The notes below the pieces were generated by a model that did not search any database, was not told the origin of the DNA, and saw only the letters and a program-made list of their open reading frames with translations. Position numbers and translations under genes: made by a program. Shown in pieces: positions 51,152 to 60,874 of a stretch of DNA of 64,000 bases; the stretch's first letter is position 1; each line of letters opens with the position of its first letter. The stretch is from Flavobacterium fontis (GTDB lineage Bacteria > Bacteroidota > Bacteroidia > Flavobacteriales > Flavobacteriaceae): NCBI RefSeq assembly GCF_900129405.1, contig NZ_FQVQ01000004.1, positions 62,001-126,000 on the forward strand, read 5' to 3'.

Positions 51152-53239
51152 ATGTTCGTACTCAAAAAGAATCCATTTTTTAGTTTTTTAAAATTGTATA
51201 TCCTTCTTGGCTTTATCACCCGTATAATTCTCCTTTTTCACCCGATCACGCAGGCTAGTTTTCAAAGTTTAGATTTACTTAAAGTGTTTGTGGTAGGCGC
51301 GATTAATGACCTTGCAATTGCCGTTTTATTGGGAAGTTTCTTGGGATTGTATCTGCTTACCCTTTCAAATACCAAATTCTCAAAACCTTGGGGGATTGTT
51401 GGATTTGCAAGTCTATCACTTCTTTTTCTTTATATCGCCTCCGGAAAATCTATTCTTTCGGAATATGGCGGTGTTTTACCCGAGATTGCCTTAGTTTTTG
51501 TGGGAATAAAAACGCTTCTTTTTGGAATCATGCTTCAATTTCCGCAGTATCGTACGATAATACGAAAGGCCATGTATAGCCTAACACTCTTTCTCATGAC
51601 TGCCTTAATGGTTCAAAATGCGGTCAGTGAATTTTTCTTTTGGAATGAATTCGGATTACGATACAACTTTATTGCCGTCGATTATTTGGTGTATACCAAC
51701 GAAGTGATTGGAAACATTATGGAATCCTATCCTGCAGTACCTTTATTTACAGCCATTGGAATCGTTGCTATTACAATTACCTATTTCGTAGTAAAGCAAA
51801 CACAAGACATGGTAATAAACCTCCCAAGTCTTTCCACCAAAATCAAAGCCTTGGTTTTATATTCGGTTCTTTTTACGCTATCCATCTTCAGTTTACCCCA
51901 TCTGGCAAAACTCGAAAACGGTGATAACATTTTTGCCAATGAATTGCAAGCCAATGGCCTGTACAAGTTTTATCGTGCTTTTCAAAACAGTTCCTTAGAT
52001 TACAACACTTTTTACCCCACCCTCCCTGAAGCGAAAGTACAATCGATACTGCAAGCTCAGGGTATAACACCCTTTTCCATTCAAACTATTAATGCTTCTT
52101 CGCCTGAGCTACGGAAAAATATCGTACTCATCACAATTGAAAGTTACAGTGCAGAATTCATGAAGCATTATGGAAATACGCAAAATATTACTCCTTTTTT
52201 GGATACTTTGAGTGATCAATCGATGTTTTTTACAAACCTATATGCTGTGGGTAATCGCACCGTTCGTGGGCTCGAAGCAGTCACTCTTTGCCTTCCGCCC
52301 TCCCCTGGGGAAAGTGTTGTGAAACGAAAGGATAATAAACAAAAGTTCAGCACCGGTTCGATTTTACAATCCAAAGGGTATGCCGTAAACTATTTGTACG
52401 GAGGCGATGCTTATTTTGACAATATGGAGGATTTTTTTGGAGGAAATGGCTATGCTATAGTAGATAAGAAAAAAATGAAACCCGAGGAAATCACTTTTTC
52501 GAATGTTTGGGGTGTTTGTGATGAAGATATGGCTCAAAAGGCAATTCGAGTGATGAATGAAGAGTCTCAAAAAGGCAATCCTTTTTTCAATCACTGGATG
52601 ACCGTAAGTAATCACCGTCCGTTTACTTACCCTGAGCATAAAATCAATATCGATGCAAATTCCAAATCTCGTGAAGGCGGTGTAAAATACACGGATTATG
52701 CTTTACGACAGTTTTTCAAAGCCGCACAAAAGCAACCTTGGTTTGCCAATACCGTATTCGTAATTGTTGCTGATCATTGTGCTTCGAGTTCGGGTAAAAC
52801 GGAACTACCTTTGCATAAGTACCGAATTCCCGCCCTAATTTATGCTCCGGGGTTTATAAAGCCACAAAAAATTACAACCTTGATGTCGCAAATTGATGTT
52901 ATGCCTACTTTGTTTGGCTTGTTGCATTTGAAGTACAAATCCAAATTTATTGGAAAAGATATTTTTTCGCCCAACTATCAAGAACGTGCCTTCATTGCGA
53001 CTTACCAAGACTTAGGGTACATAAAAGATAACAAACTTACCCTCTTGTCTCCAAAGAATCGAATTCGCCAGTATGATTTAAAATTGAATCCAACTCCGGG
53101 ATTAACGCAAGTATTTCAAGAGTTTTATGATGAAATACCCCGAAAAAAAATTGATGAAAAATTGGTTCATGAAACCATTGCCTTTTATCAGTATGCGGCG
53201 CAGCTCCTTCGCGACAAAAAATACCAACGTATTCCTTAA
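51152..53239 (+). CDS. LTA-synthase-like sulfatase-fold membrane transferase
   Basis: Start at 51152 (MFVLKKNPFFSFLKLY) preferred; ATG 51122 adds ten residues and is possible. Five N-terminal membrane helices (about 1-230) precede an extracytoplasmic alkaline-phosphatase-fold domain. Its metal/nucleophile sites are visible as ITIESYSAEF, GNRTVRGLEA (candidate nucleophile Thr), and VADHCASSSGKTE. Relatives transfer phosphoglycerol or phosphoethanolamine to polymers or lipids. In a Gram-negative flavobacterium the acceptor is unknown, since no lipoteichoic acid is expected. It ends 4 bp inside the convergent vWA gene. Confidence 0.82.
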   Translation: MFVLKKNPFFSFLKLYILLGFITRIILLFHPITQASFQSLDLLKVFVVGAINDLAIAVLLGSFLGLYLLTLSNTKFSKPWGIVGFASLSLLFLYIASGKSILSEYGGVLPEIALVFVGIKTLLFGIMLQFPQYRTIIRKAMYSLTLFLMTALMVQNAVSEFFFWNEFGLRYNFIAVDYLVYTNEVIGNIMESYPAVPLFTAIGIVAITITYFVVKQTQDMVINLPSLSTKIKALVLYSVLFTLSIFSLPHLAKLENGDNIFANELQANGLYKFYRAFQNSSLDYNTFYPTLPEAKVQSILQAQGITPFSIQTINASSPELRKNIVLITIESYSAEFMKHYGNTQNITPFLDTLSDQSMFFTNLYAVGNRTVRGLEAVTLCLPPSPGESVVKRKDNKQKFSTGSILQSKGYAVNYLYGGDAYFDNMEDFFGGNGYAIVDKKKMKPEEITFSNVWGVCDEDMAQKAIRVMNEESQKGNPFFNHWMTVSNHRPFTYPEHKINIDANSKSREGGVKYTDYALRQFFKAAQKQPWFANTVFVIVADHCASSSGKTELPLHKYRIPALIYAPGFIKPQKITTLMSQIDVMPTLFGLLHLKYKSKFIGKDIFSPNYQERAFIATYQDLGYIKDNKLTLLSPKNRIRQYDLKLNPTPGLTQVFQEFYDEIPRKKIDEKLVHETIAFYQYAAQLLRDKKYQRIP

Positions 53240-55284
53240 AGCATCCCGTTGTACTTACGAATAAACCATTCGGCAGCCAATAATGCAGTGATCATGAGCA
53301 ACAACCAAGTCCATTCGATTAAAGGCGATTTGACCACTTGTTCTTTTTGTATGGGCTGATAATTCGGGTCGGCAATCCATTTTTCAATCCATTGATCGAT
53401 TTGATTGGGAACAAAAACCGCTCCTTGCGTATGTTGAGCCAATTGCTTCAGTTGGTCCATATTGGGATTGACAAACTGTTTTTCAATGTTAAAATCCAAC
53501 ACTTCAAACGCACCACTGTAGCTGGTATTGGTGTTCAATTCGCGAACGGTGAACGAATATTTTCCGGGGGATAAATCGTCTAAGTCTACTTTGTAATATT
53601 GGTTGGACAACAGCAAATCGTATTGCTTTTTTTGCTGATTTTGCTTGTTGACCAATGCGATACTCAACCGTGCTTTGGCATCAAATTCATAGTTTTTATT
53701 GAAAAATTGCGCGGTAATTTCAAGCGGATCGCCCGAGTTGTAAAAGCGTTCATGATTGACAACCAAAGATTTACGAGCATCATTTGAGGCCAGATACTGA
53801 ATCGTTTTGTCCAGAAACTGATCAAAGGGTTCAAACGACTGTTTGGCGACAAAAACGTGAGCACGCCATTTCCATAGGTTTTCACCGAGGAGCATAGCAC
53901 TTCGTTGTCCTTCATTTTCTGTGAAAAACCATAACGGGTCACCTGTTCCTATGGTGCGAATGCGCGACTCCAAAACCGGCTGCACCCCCGAACTTACCGT
54001 GACATTACCAAACGGATTTTCTAACGGAGGAAATTGATCAAATCCGATGTCCTCTGTCGCAAAGATTGAAAAATCCGAACGATACAACGCTTGATAATCC
54101 TCTTTTTGATTAGACATTTTGAAGGTAGCCGCTTTCTGCATCTGATTTAAAAAACCAAAATCAGTATGATTTCCGGTAATGATAAACGTATTGAGACGAC
54201 GGTTTTTATTGGCTTCCCATACCGATCTAAATCGAGCCGTGGGTTGGTACAATAGTAAAATATTGTATTTCTGTAAATCACTCGCATTCTGGGGTTTAAG
54301 CAAGGTTACTTTTCGCTGTGCATTCGATTCAATACTGCGTTTCAATACGCCAAGATCGGGATGTTCAATTTCAGAAATCAAAGCGACTTCTGTTCGTTGA
54401 TCAATAACTTCTACAGCAAATCGTTGGGTATTATTATAGCTGTTTTTTTCCTTTTCATTCGAAGAAATATTCACAGCATACGTTTGAACTCCCAGCGCAT
54501 TGGCCGGTAATAACGCATTGACAACTTGGGCCCGTTTGTCGGGTGAAAAGGTAAGCGCTTGTCGGTACACTACAGCGGCACCATTTCGTATAGAAAAAGT
54601 GGTTTGAAGCGTCTTTGTTCCGTTATAATTGACAAAAACTTCAACAGGAAATTGGTTTTTATAAAAAGCATACTTGTTGGCATTTACTTTGGCAATTCGT
54701 AAGTCCAAATACTGCGTTGTATCGCCCATGACCACAGCAAAAACCTTATGATCGGGCTGAAAACCAAAAACATAATCGCTGCCCGATGTTTGATTCCCAT
54801 CGGTGAGTAGAATAGACGCGTACGGTAGATTTTTATACAAATTATGCACGGTGGGTCCGACTAGATCCAAGCGTGAAGCTTTGCCTTGATAAGTAAGACT
54901 ACTATCGTCAAAAAAAGAACGGCATTCGGTATCAACATGAAACGATTGAATGTCAAATTTGTCTTGCAAACGCGAATTGGATGTAATTTTTTTCCAAATT
55001 TCTTTTGAGGTTTCCTTAGCGCCTAATTCTTTAATCGAAGACGAATTATCTACGACAACGGCCAAAGGGGTTTTTTGAATTTGCAAGGTAGACCGACGAA
55101 TAATTGGATTGATAAGCAACAACAGGAATCCGAAAATCGCCAAAAAACGCAAAAAAGCCAAAACCTTCACCGTTAGGCTTAGCGTTTTGGCTTTATAAAT
55201 ATAATGATAATACGACAAGCCGCCCGCTGCAAGGAGCGCTAGCACAAGCCATAACACGGTGTTTGTCGTCATAAAAGTGTTCAA
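53236..55284 (-). CDS. Membrane-anchored von Willebrand factor A-like protein
   Basis: The 682 residues begin with two membrane helices (about 8-26 and 40-62), then a vWA-like domain with MIDAS motif D-x-S-x-S in VVVDNSSSIK and ILLTDGNQTSG (about 80-200), a long extracytoplasmic beta-rich region, and a C-terminal membrane helix (about 660-677). Flavobacteria carry several such BatA-neighbour-like proteins of unknown function; a role in envelope assembly or stress is the common guess. It lies 2 bp after fabG on the same strand. Confidence 0.72.
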   Translation of the reverse strand: MNTFMTTNTVLWLVLALLAAGGLSYYHYIYKAKTLSLTVKVLAFLRFLAIFGFLLLLINPIIRRSTLQIQKTPLAVVVDNSSSIKELGAKETSKEIWKKITSNSRLQDKFDIQSFHVDTECRSFFDDSSLTYQGKASRLDLVGPTVHNLYKNLPYASILLTDGNQTSGSDYVFGFQPDHKVFAVVMGDTTQYLDLRIAKVNANKYAFYKNQFPVEVFVNYNGTKTLQTTFSIRNGAAVVYRQALTFSPDKRAQVVNALLPANALGVQTYAVNISSNEKEKNSYNNTQRFAVEVIDQRTEVALISEIEHPDLGVLKRSIESNAQRKVTLLKPQNASDLQKYNILLLYQPTARFRSVWEANKNRRLNTFIITGNHTDFGFLNQMQKAATFKMSNQKEDYQALYRSDFSIFATEDIGFDQFPPLENPFGNVTVSSGVQPVLESRIRTIGTGDPLWFFTENEGQRSAMLLGENLWKWRAHVFVAKQSFEPFDQFLDKTIQYLASNDARKSLVVNHERFYNSGDPLEITAQFFNKNYEFDAKARLSIALVNKQNQQKKQYDLLLSNQYYKVDLDDLSPGKYSFTVRELNTNTSYSGAFEVLDFNIEKQFVNPNMDQLKQLAQHTQGAVFVPNQIDQWIEKWIADPNYQPIQKEQVVKSPLIEWTWLLLMITALLAAEWFIRKYNGML

Positions 55285-55286
55285 AT

Positions 55287-56033
55287 TTAAGTGAGCATTC
55301 CTCCATCTACATTAAGAACTTGCCCCGTTACGTAGGCACTCATATCGGAAGCTAGGAATAGACAGGCATTGGCTACATCTTCTGGCGTACCCCCGCGTTT
55401 TAACGGGATGGAATCGCGCCATCCTTGTACTACATCGGGATTTAATTTGGCAGTCATTTCGGTTTCAATGAACCCTGGCGCAATAGCGTTGCAACGAATG
55501 TTTCGCGAACCGAGTTCCAAAGCAATCGATTTGGTAAATCCGATCATTCCTGCTTTAGAAGCCGCATAGTTTGCCTGACCCGCATTTCCTTTTACCCCAA
55601 CAACACTACTCATGTTGACAATAGAACCGTAACGGTTTTTCAACATGATTTTTTGAACGGCTTTGGTCATATTGAAAACAGACTTTAGGTTGATTTCAAT
55701 GACTTTATCAAAATCTTCTTCGCTCATTCGCATTAGTAAATTGTCTTTGGTAATTCCCGCATTATTGATCAAAACATCAACGGTTCCAAAATCGGCAATC
55801 ACGGCATCGACCAATTGTTGCGCCTCTTCAAAACTTCCTGCATTCGATTGATAGCCTTTTGCTTTAACTCCAAGCGCGAGCAATTCATTTTGCAATACCA
55901 AAGCCGATTCGGCCGAGGAACTGTATGTAAATGCCACATGGGCTCCTTGTTGTGCAAAAACTTTTGCAATACCACTTCCAATCCCACGACTGGCCCCAGT
56001 GATGATAGCTACTTTACCTTCGAGTAATTTCAT
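55287..56033 (-). CDS. fabG: 3-oxoacyl-[acyl-carrier-protein] reductase
   Basis: The 248-residue short-chain dehydrogenase reduces 3-oxoacyl-ACP with NADPH in fatty acid elongation. It shows the cofactor loop TGASRGIGSGIA, NNAGITKDNLLMRM, the catalytic Ser-Tyr-Lys set (NMSSVVGVKGNAGQANYAASKAG) and the FabG-type end GQVLNVDGGM. Length matches FabG. It heads a two-gene leftward unit with the vWA protein. Confidence 0.92.
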   Translation of the reverse strand: MKLLEGKVAIITGASRGIGSGIAKVFAQQGAHVAFTYSSSAESALVLQNELLALGVKAKGYQSNAGSFEEAQQLVDAVIADFGTVDVLINNAGITKDNLLMRMSEEDFDKVIEINLKSVFNMTKAVQKIMLKNRYGSIVNMSSVVGVKGNAGQANYAASKAGMIGFTKSIALELGSRNIRCNAIAPGFIETEMTAKLNPDVVQGWRDSIPLKRGGTPEDVANACLFLASDMSAYVTGQVLNVDGGMLT

Positions 56034-56066
56034 GTGTGAATGATTTAATATCGATTAACAAAGTGC

Positions 56067-56074
56067 CAAATATA
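56067..56074 (-). promoter_or_regulatory. Promoter -7 box of fabG
   Basis: TATATTTG on the minus strand, an exact TAnnTTTG match, 33 bp before the start codon; -33 box unclear. Confidence 0.5.
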
Positions 56075-56187
56075 GCGAATAATTGCGCGTTGAAAAAAAT
56101 CTTTAACGCCCAGTAAACCTTTTTATGAAATTCATGTCATACCTAGTATTCACTGCTTTTTGCCGTGCATTCACCAACCTAACCACT

Positions 56188-57366
56188 ATGAAACGAATTA
56201 CGCTAACCCTATTGATTGGCTTTCTAGCGCTTTCTTGTCAAAAAAGCGAAGACTATGTAGCCGTTCCCGATTATCCTGCCGTTACGGCAACTTTTGGAAC
56301 CAACCTCGATTTGGATAATTTGGCCAACTATGCCAACCAACCGATTCCGAGTTACATCACCAAGTTCAACGGTCAAAATAATCCCATAACCAACAAAGGG
56401 GCAACCTTGGGCCGGGTTTTGTTTTACGACAAAAAACTTTCGTCCAACAACAGCATTTCCTGTGCTTCTTGTCACCAACAAGCTCATGCTTTTAGTGATG
56501 CCCAAGTAGCAAGTGTGGGCGTCAATGGGGTAACGGAACGTCATTCGATGCGTTTAATCAATACGCGATTTTCGATAGAATCAAAATTTTTCTGGGATGA
56601 ACGCGCTGCTTCCCTCGAAGCCCAAAGCACACAACCTATACGTAATCATGGTGAAATGGGCTACAGCGGTACGAATGGCGATGAAGATTTTTCGGCCTTA
56701 ATTACAAAACTCAATGGATTGGGCTACTACCAAGAGCTTTTTCAATTTGTGTACGGTTCCCCTGAAATTACCGAAGCAAAAATTCAAAATGCCCTAGCGC
56801 AATTTATCCGCAGTATTCAATCATTTGACTCCAAATATGATCAAGGGCGCAACCAAGTGGCCAATGATGCAGTACCTTTTCCCAATTTTACCAATCAAGA
56901 AAATATGGGAAAAAATTTATTTTTAACGCCTCCGCAGTTTAATGCCCAAGGGGTTCGTACCGGCGGAGGATTAGGTTGTGCGGGCTGTCATGCGGCACCT
57001 GAATTTGATATCGCGCCCAACAGCGGAAATAATGGCATTATTGGAACACTGGCAGGAAGCGGCATTGATATCCATGTTACCCGCGCCCCAAGTTTACGTG
57101 ATTTAGTAAAAACCGATGGAACCGTCAACGGCCCCATGATGCATACCGGCGTGATTAGCTCGCTTCAGGCTGTGATTGGACATTATGGCACCATAAATTT
57201 GGCACCGGGCAATACCAACCTTGACCCCAAACTGCGCCCCAACGGATTTGGACAACAACTCAACCTGAATCAACAAGAAGTGAATGCTGTAATCGCTTTT
57301 ATGCGAACGTTGAGTGGTATCCAAGTATATACCGATATAAAATGGTCCAATCCTTTTCCGAATTAA
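56188..57366 (+). CDS. Di-haem cytochrome c peroxidase family lipoprotein
   Basis: Start at 56188 (MKRITLTLLIGFLALSCQKS) gives a lipoprotein signal; the frame extends 21 codons upstream without support. The ~392 residues carry two C-x-x-C-H haem sites: CASCH (about residue 93) and CAGCH (about 270), with conserved KLSSNNSISCASCH, RNHGEMG and the final R-T-P/A-x-L-R-D (RAPSLRDL). This is the CcpA/MauG architecture that reduces hydrogen peroxide with electrons from cytochromes in the periplasm. No partner gene nearby. Confidence 0.9.
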   Translation: MKRITLTLLIGFLALSCQKSEDYVAVPDYPAVTATFGTNLDLDNLANYANQPIPSYITKFNGQNNPITNKGATLGRVLFYDKKLSSNNSISCASCHQQAHAFSDAQVASVGVNGVTERHSMRLINTRFSIESKFFWDERAASLEAQSTQPIRNHGEMGYSGTNGDEDFSALITKLNGLGYYQELFQFVYGSPEITEAKIQNALAQFIRSIQSFDSKYDQGRNQVANDAVPFPNFTNQENMGKNLFLTPPQFNAQGVRTGGGLGCAGCHAAPEFDIAPNSGNNGIIGTLAGSGIDIHVTRAPSLRDLVKTDGTVNGPMMHTGVISSLQAVIGHYGTINLAPGNTNLDPKLRPNGFGQQLNLNQQEVNAVIAFMRTLSGIQVYTDIKWSNPFPN

Positions 57367-57391
57367 ATTCGAAAACCAACAGGTATAAAAT

Positions 57392-57425
57392 AAAAAATCC
57401 CGCTGCAAACGAGCGGGATTTTGTT
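57392..57425. terminator. Bidirectional terminator between the peroxidase gene and sucD
   Basis: ATCCCGCT (57397-57404), loop of 7, AGCGGGAT (57412-57419), with A-run before and T-run after. Confidence 0.85.
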
Positions 57426-57444
57426 TATGTAAGAAATGAGCTGA

Positions 57445-58317
57445 TTAGCCCAATACCTCTTTTACTTTTTTACCAATTTCAGCAGGTGAATCCACCACGT
57501 GAATTCCACATTCTCTCATGATGGCTTTTTTAGCAGCAGCGGTATCATCAGAACCACCCACAATAGCACCAGCATGCCCCATAGTACGACCTTTAGGAGC
57601 CGTTTCACCCGCGATGAATCCTACAACGGGCTTGCGATTTCCATTGGCTTTAATCCAACGGGCTGCATCCCCTTCCAATTGACCACCGATTTCACCAATC
57701 ATAATGATACATTCGGTTTCAGGATCATTCATCAACAGCTCAACCGCTTCTTTGGTGGTCGTTCCAATAATCGGGTCACCCCCAATTCCAATCGCAGTAG
57801 TGATACCGTATCCTTGACGTACTACTTGATCAGCGGCTTCATAAGTTAACGTTCCCGATTTAGAGACGATACCTACATTTCCTTTTTTGAAAACGAAACC
57901 AGGCATGATACCCACTTTTGCTTCTTCGGGAGTAATTACCCCTGGGCAGTTGGGTCCGATTAAGCGGCATGATCTATTCTTGATATAGTCATAAGCTTTC
58001 ATCATATCAGCAACAGGAATACCCTCGGTAATGGCAATGATCACTTTGATACCCGCATCAGCTGCTTCCATAATGGCATCAGCCGCAAAGGCAGGGGGAA
58101 CAAAAATAATCGAAGTATCCGCTCCAGCTTGGTCTACAGCATCTTTAACGGTATTGAAAACAGGACGATCCAAATGGGTTGTTCCTCCTTTTCCAGGAGT
58201 AACGCCACCGACTACATTGGTGCCATATTCAATCATTTGAGACGCGTGAAAAGTACCTTCACTACCGGTAAATCCTTGAACGATTATTTTGGAATTTTTA
58301 TTGACTAAAACACTCAT
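57445..58317 (-). CDS. sucD: Succinyl-CoA ligase (ADP-forming), alpha subunit
   Basis: The 290-residue subunit binds CoA and carries the phosphohistidine of the TCA-cycle enzyme that interconverts succinyl-CoA and succinate with ATP formation. Motifs: [20 protein letters not shown] (CoA-binding Rossmann fold), [19 protein letters not shown]-type segment ([11 protein letters not shown]) and [13 protein letters not shown] with the active His. The beta subunit gene is not adjacent. Terminator downstream, own promoter upstream. Confidence 0.95.
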   Translation of the reverse strand: MSVLVNKNSKIIVQGFTGSEGTFHASQMIEYGTNVVGGVTPGKGGTTHLDRPVFNTVKDAVDQAGADTSIIFVPPAFAADAIMEAADAGIKVIIAITEGIPVADMMKAYDYIKNRSCRLIGPNCPGVITPEEAKVGIMPGFVFKKGNVGIVSKSGTLTYEAADQVVRQGYGITTAIGIGGDPIIGTTTKEAVELLMNDPETECIIMIGEIGGQLEGDAARWIKANGNRKPVVGFIAGETAPKGRTMGHAGAIVGGSDDTAAAKKAIMRECGIHVVDSPAEIGKKVKEVLG

Positions 58318-58350
58318 GACAGTTATTTATATGTTTGTTAAAAGGTGTCA

Positions 58351-58358
58351 CAAAAATA
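58351..58358 (-). promoter_or_regulatory. Promoter -7 box of sucD
   Basis: TATTTTTG on the minus strand, exact TAnnTTTG, 33 bp before the sucD start codon. Confidence 0.5.
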
Positions 58359-58398
58359 GGAAAACAGATTCAGAATAGAATGCACTATTCATAGAATT

Positions 58399-59577
58399 TT
58401 ATCGTTTTTTTTGCAAATTTTCTATACACCCGACTTGTAACGGATTACCCATTTTTATCCGATAGGAGGTATTGGCTGTAAATGGATAGGAAGTGATATA
58501 CCAATATCCTTTTGAATTGGAAAACTCCTTTTCGTAAGCTACTACAAATGAATGTAATATGTAGTCATCATTAGGGAGTACAAGATGGAGTTCGCGCTTG
58601 CACCATCGCGACGGACTCACTACCCAATACGTTTTGTTTTCAATTTTTCGCAGATGTAAAAAAGAGAGCAACGGTTTTGGACAGTCGTTATAGTTGTCAA
58701 AAATAATTGAGAGCGACTTCCCTTTTCCGCTGTATACATCAAAGGAAAAATACCGATTATAGTACCCAAAATATCCAAACACGGGCAAAATCCAAAAACA
58801 GAGGATGACCAAACCGTGCTTTTTAAACTCTAAGGGCCAAAGTGCGTCAAAAAAACGTTTTTTTGTGGCAACGCATCCTATACCACTGATGCCTAACAAC
58901 AGTATATTCCATGGTACCACAACTCCATTGGAAAAAAAACCTATTGGAGACAACCCTAATAAAATCAACACATGCATTAGCACTAGTCCACGAAACGCCC
59001 CAAGACGCGTTTGTTGAAAGAGCAATCCAATTCCGAAAAGAATTTCAATCAAACCTACTAGTAATCCCGCATAGTGAAAAAATAAAAAAAAGGAATCGTT
59101 GGAAGTGATCCCAAAACGGTTTTTTAATACGTAGGAATCCCAAATCGTATACAAAAATGCCCCATTGATTTTATGGAGTCCGCTGAAGGTGTACAACGCC
59201 GAAAGAAGAAGCAAGCAACGCGTCCAAAACTGTTTTTCTGACTTGGAGAAAAAATGAATCACGGCAATCGCCAAAAAACAATAGGTATAGGGTTGCCAAA
59301 AAACATAATCCCAAGCCCATGAGCCCACGACCAGTACAATCCACAGTCCGACGCCCTTTTTCCAATGCGGTTTCCACAACAACAATAAGGTAATAGCTAT
59401 TGTAGCACAATATAAAATAAATGGAAATTCCCTGGGAAGATTTTGAGCAAATGGAAATACAGTAAGCGTGGGAAAAACACGATTCAGGGTCCACGCTTTG
59501 TACAGAAAAAGTTGGGTCAAAAGATGCGCCAGCAATGTAAGACGCACGATTGCTGTAACCCAAATCGTTTTGTGCAT
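58399..59577 (-). CDS. Polytopic membrane protein of unknown function (HTTM/DoxX-like)
   Basis: Start at 59577 (MHKTIWVTAIVRLTLLAHL), where ATG overlaps the stop of the NTF2-like gene (TAATG). The 392 residues have about eight membrane helices and a C-terminal extracytoplasmic domain (about 285-392). The segment YTFSGLHKINGAFL followed by a long helix pair recalls HTTM (vitamin-K-carboxylase-like) membrane proteins, but the match is weak. Position within the lipid A gene string suggests an envelope role only loosely. Confidence 0.6.
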   Translation of the reverse strand: MHKTIWVTAIVRLTLLAHLLTQLFLYKAWTLNRVFPTLTVFPFAQNLPREFPFILYCATIAITLLLLWKPHWKKGVGLWIVLVVGSWAWDYVFWQPYTYCFLAIAVIHFFSKSEKQFWTRCLLLLSALYTFSGLHKINGAFLYTIWDSYVLKNRFGITSNDSFFLFFHYAGLLVGLIEILFGIGLLFQQTRLGAFRGLVLMHVLILLGLSPIGFFSNGVVVPWNILLLGISGIGCVATKKRFFDALWPLEFKKHGLVILCFWILPVFGYFGYYNRYFSFDVYSGKGKSLSIIFDNYNDCPKPLLSFLHLRKIENKTYWVVSPSRWCKRELHLVLPNDDYILHSFVVAYEKEFSNSKGYWYITSYPFTANTSYRIKMGNPLQVGCIENLQKKR

Positions 59578-59939
59578 TATCCGAATTGGCTCATTTGATA
59601 ACCGCGATACAGCTTTTGATCTTTCACTTCCCAAATTACAAAGAAATTGGCCAATAACATCTCTTCTCTCGGATTTTCAATCGTTTTCACAAAATGAGAA
59701 TAGCGTACCGAAACGAAGTTTCCTTCTTGAATGAGGTGAGAAATACGAATTTTGGAACGAACATACGCCCGATTCAATTCTTCACTCAAATTGAGCACAT
59801 CGTTAGCATCCATCTGAACGAATCCTTTGGTGCTGTTCCATTCGATAATTAATTCGGGATGCAAAAACTGTTTTACTTCATCGCGATGCAATAATACATC
59901 TGATTTATATAAGTCTAAAACTAGATCTTTCGGTTGCAT
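59577..59939 (-). CDS. NTF2-like family protein of 120 aa
   Basis: A small cone-shaped alpha+beta protein by pattern: N-terminal helix (LVLDLYKSDVLLHRDEVKQFLHPELIIEWN) followed by helix and four strands (VSVRYSHFVKTI, ANFFVIWEVKDQKLYRGYQM). Such NTF2-like proteins bind small ligands; no catalytic residues can be named. Its start overlaps the stop region of the LpxD-like gene by one base, so it is co-translated with the envelope cluster. Confidence 0.75.
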   Translation of the reverse strand: MQPKDLVLDLYKSDVLLHRDEVKQFLHPELIIEWNSTKGFVQMDANDVLNLSEELNRAYVRSKIRISHLIQEGNFVSVRYSHFVKTIENPREEMLLANFFVIWEVKDQKLYRGYQMSQFG

Positions 59940-60871
59940 TATTCGGGTTTTTTATTCAACAATTCAGGTAAACGCTTCACGTAAGCCATTTGTTTTAATT
60001 TTTCACGCGATTCTTCGGCGGGAGTACCGAAGTAAGTAATTCCGCCGGCTACCGATTTTGTCACTCCAGATTGCGCCAGAATGACTGCTTTGGTACCGAT
60101 AGTAATGCCACTATTGGTTCCTACTTGGCCCCAAATAGTCACTTCATCTTCAATGACTACACATCCTGCAATGCCTGTTTGGGCGGCGATGAGACATTTT
60201 TTTCCAATGATTGTATCGTGTGCCACGTGGATTTGATTGTCCAAAATTGAACCTTCACCTATGGTCGTATCCCCAGTGACGCCGCGGTCAATAGTACATA
60301 AGGCACCAATGCCCACATGATCTTCTATAACTACCCGCCCCCCGGAAAGCAATTGGTCAAATCCTTCGGGACGTTTTTTATAATAAAATGCATCGGCCCC
60401 CAATACCGTGCCGGCTTGGATAATCACGTTGTCGCCAATTTGAGTATGATCGTAAATCGAGACATTGGAATGTATAATGCAATTTTTTCCGATGCGAACG
60501 TGATTTCCAATGAAGCAGTTCGGTTGAATTATGGTCCCTTCGCCGATCTCTGCCGACAACGAAACGGCTGCTTGTGCCGCCACAAATGGACGGAAATACC
60601 GGGTAAGTTTGTTAAAATCCCGAAACGGATCGTCGGAAATCAAAAGTGCTTTTCCTTCAGGACAAGGAACTTCTTTGTTAATCAGTACTATAGTAGCCGC
60701 CGATTGTAGCGCCTTGTCATAATACTTCGGATGATCAACAAAAACAATATCTCCGGGGGTCACGACATGAATTTCGTTCATCCCTTCAACAGGAAAATCA
60801 TCGGCTCCCACATACTGGGAATCGATGATTGCTGCAATTTCTTTCAACGTGTGCGTTTGCGGGAACTTCAT
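59939..60871 (-). CDS. Second LpxD homologue, UDP-3-O-acylglucosamine N-acyltransferase
   Basis: The 310 residues have the LpxD N-terminal uridine-binding domain (about 1-95) and a left-handed beta helix of hexapeptide repeats (about 100-265), with the catalytic His in DNQIHVAHDTIIG. It should transfer a 3-hydroxyacyl chain to UDP-3-O-acyl-glucosamine in lipid A synthesis. A second LpxD-type gene, cut by the window edge, lies at 63677-64000 in the same string. Conservation of the active His argues that both are functional; this one may use another acyl chain or sugar. Confidence 0.85.
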   Translation of the reverse strand: MKFPQTHTLKEIAAIIDSQYVGADDFPVEGMNEIHVVTPGDIVFVDHPKYYDKALQSAATIVLINKEVPCPEGKALLISDDPFRDFNKLTRYFRPFVAAQAAVSLSAEIGEGTIIQPNCFIGNHVRIGKNCIIHSNVSIYDHTQIGDNVIIQAGTVLGADAFYYKKRPEGFDQLLSGGRVVIEDHVGIGALCTIDRGVTGDTTIGEGSILDNQIHVAHDTIIGKKCLIAAQTGIAGCVVIEDEVTIWGQVGTNSGITIGTKAVILAQSGVTKSVAGGITYFGTPAEESREKLKQMAYVKRLPELLNKKPE

Positions 60872-60874
60872 GTG

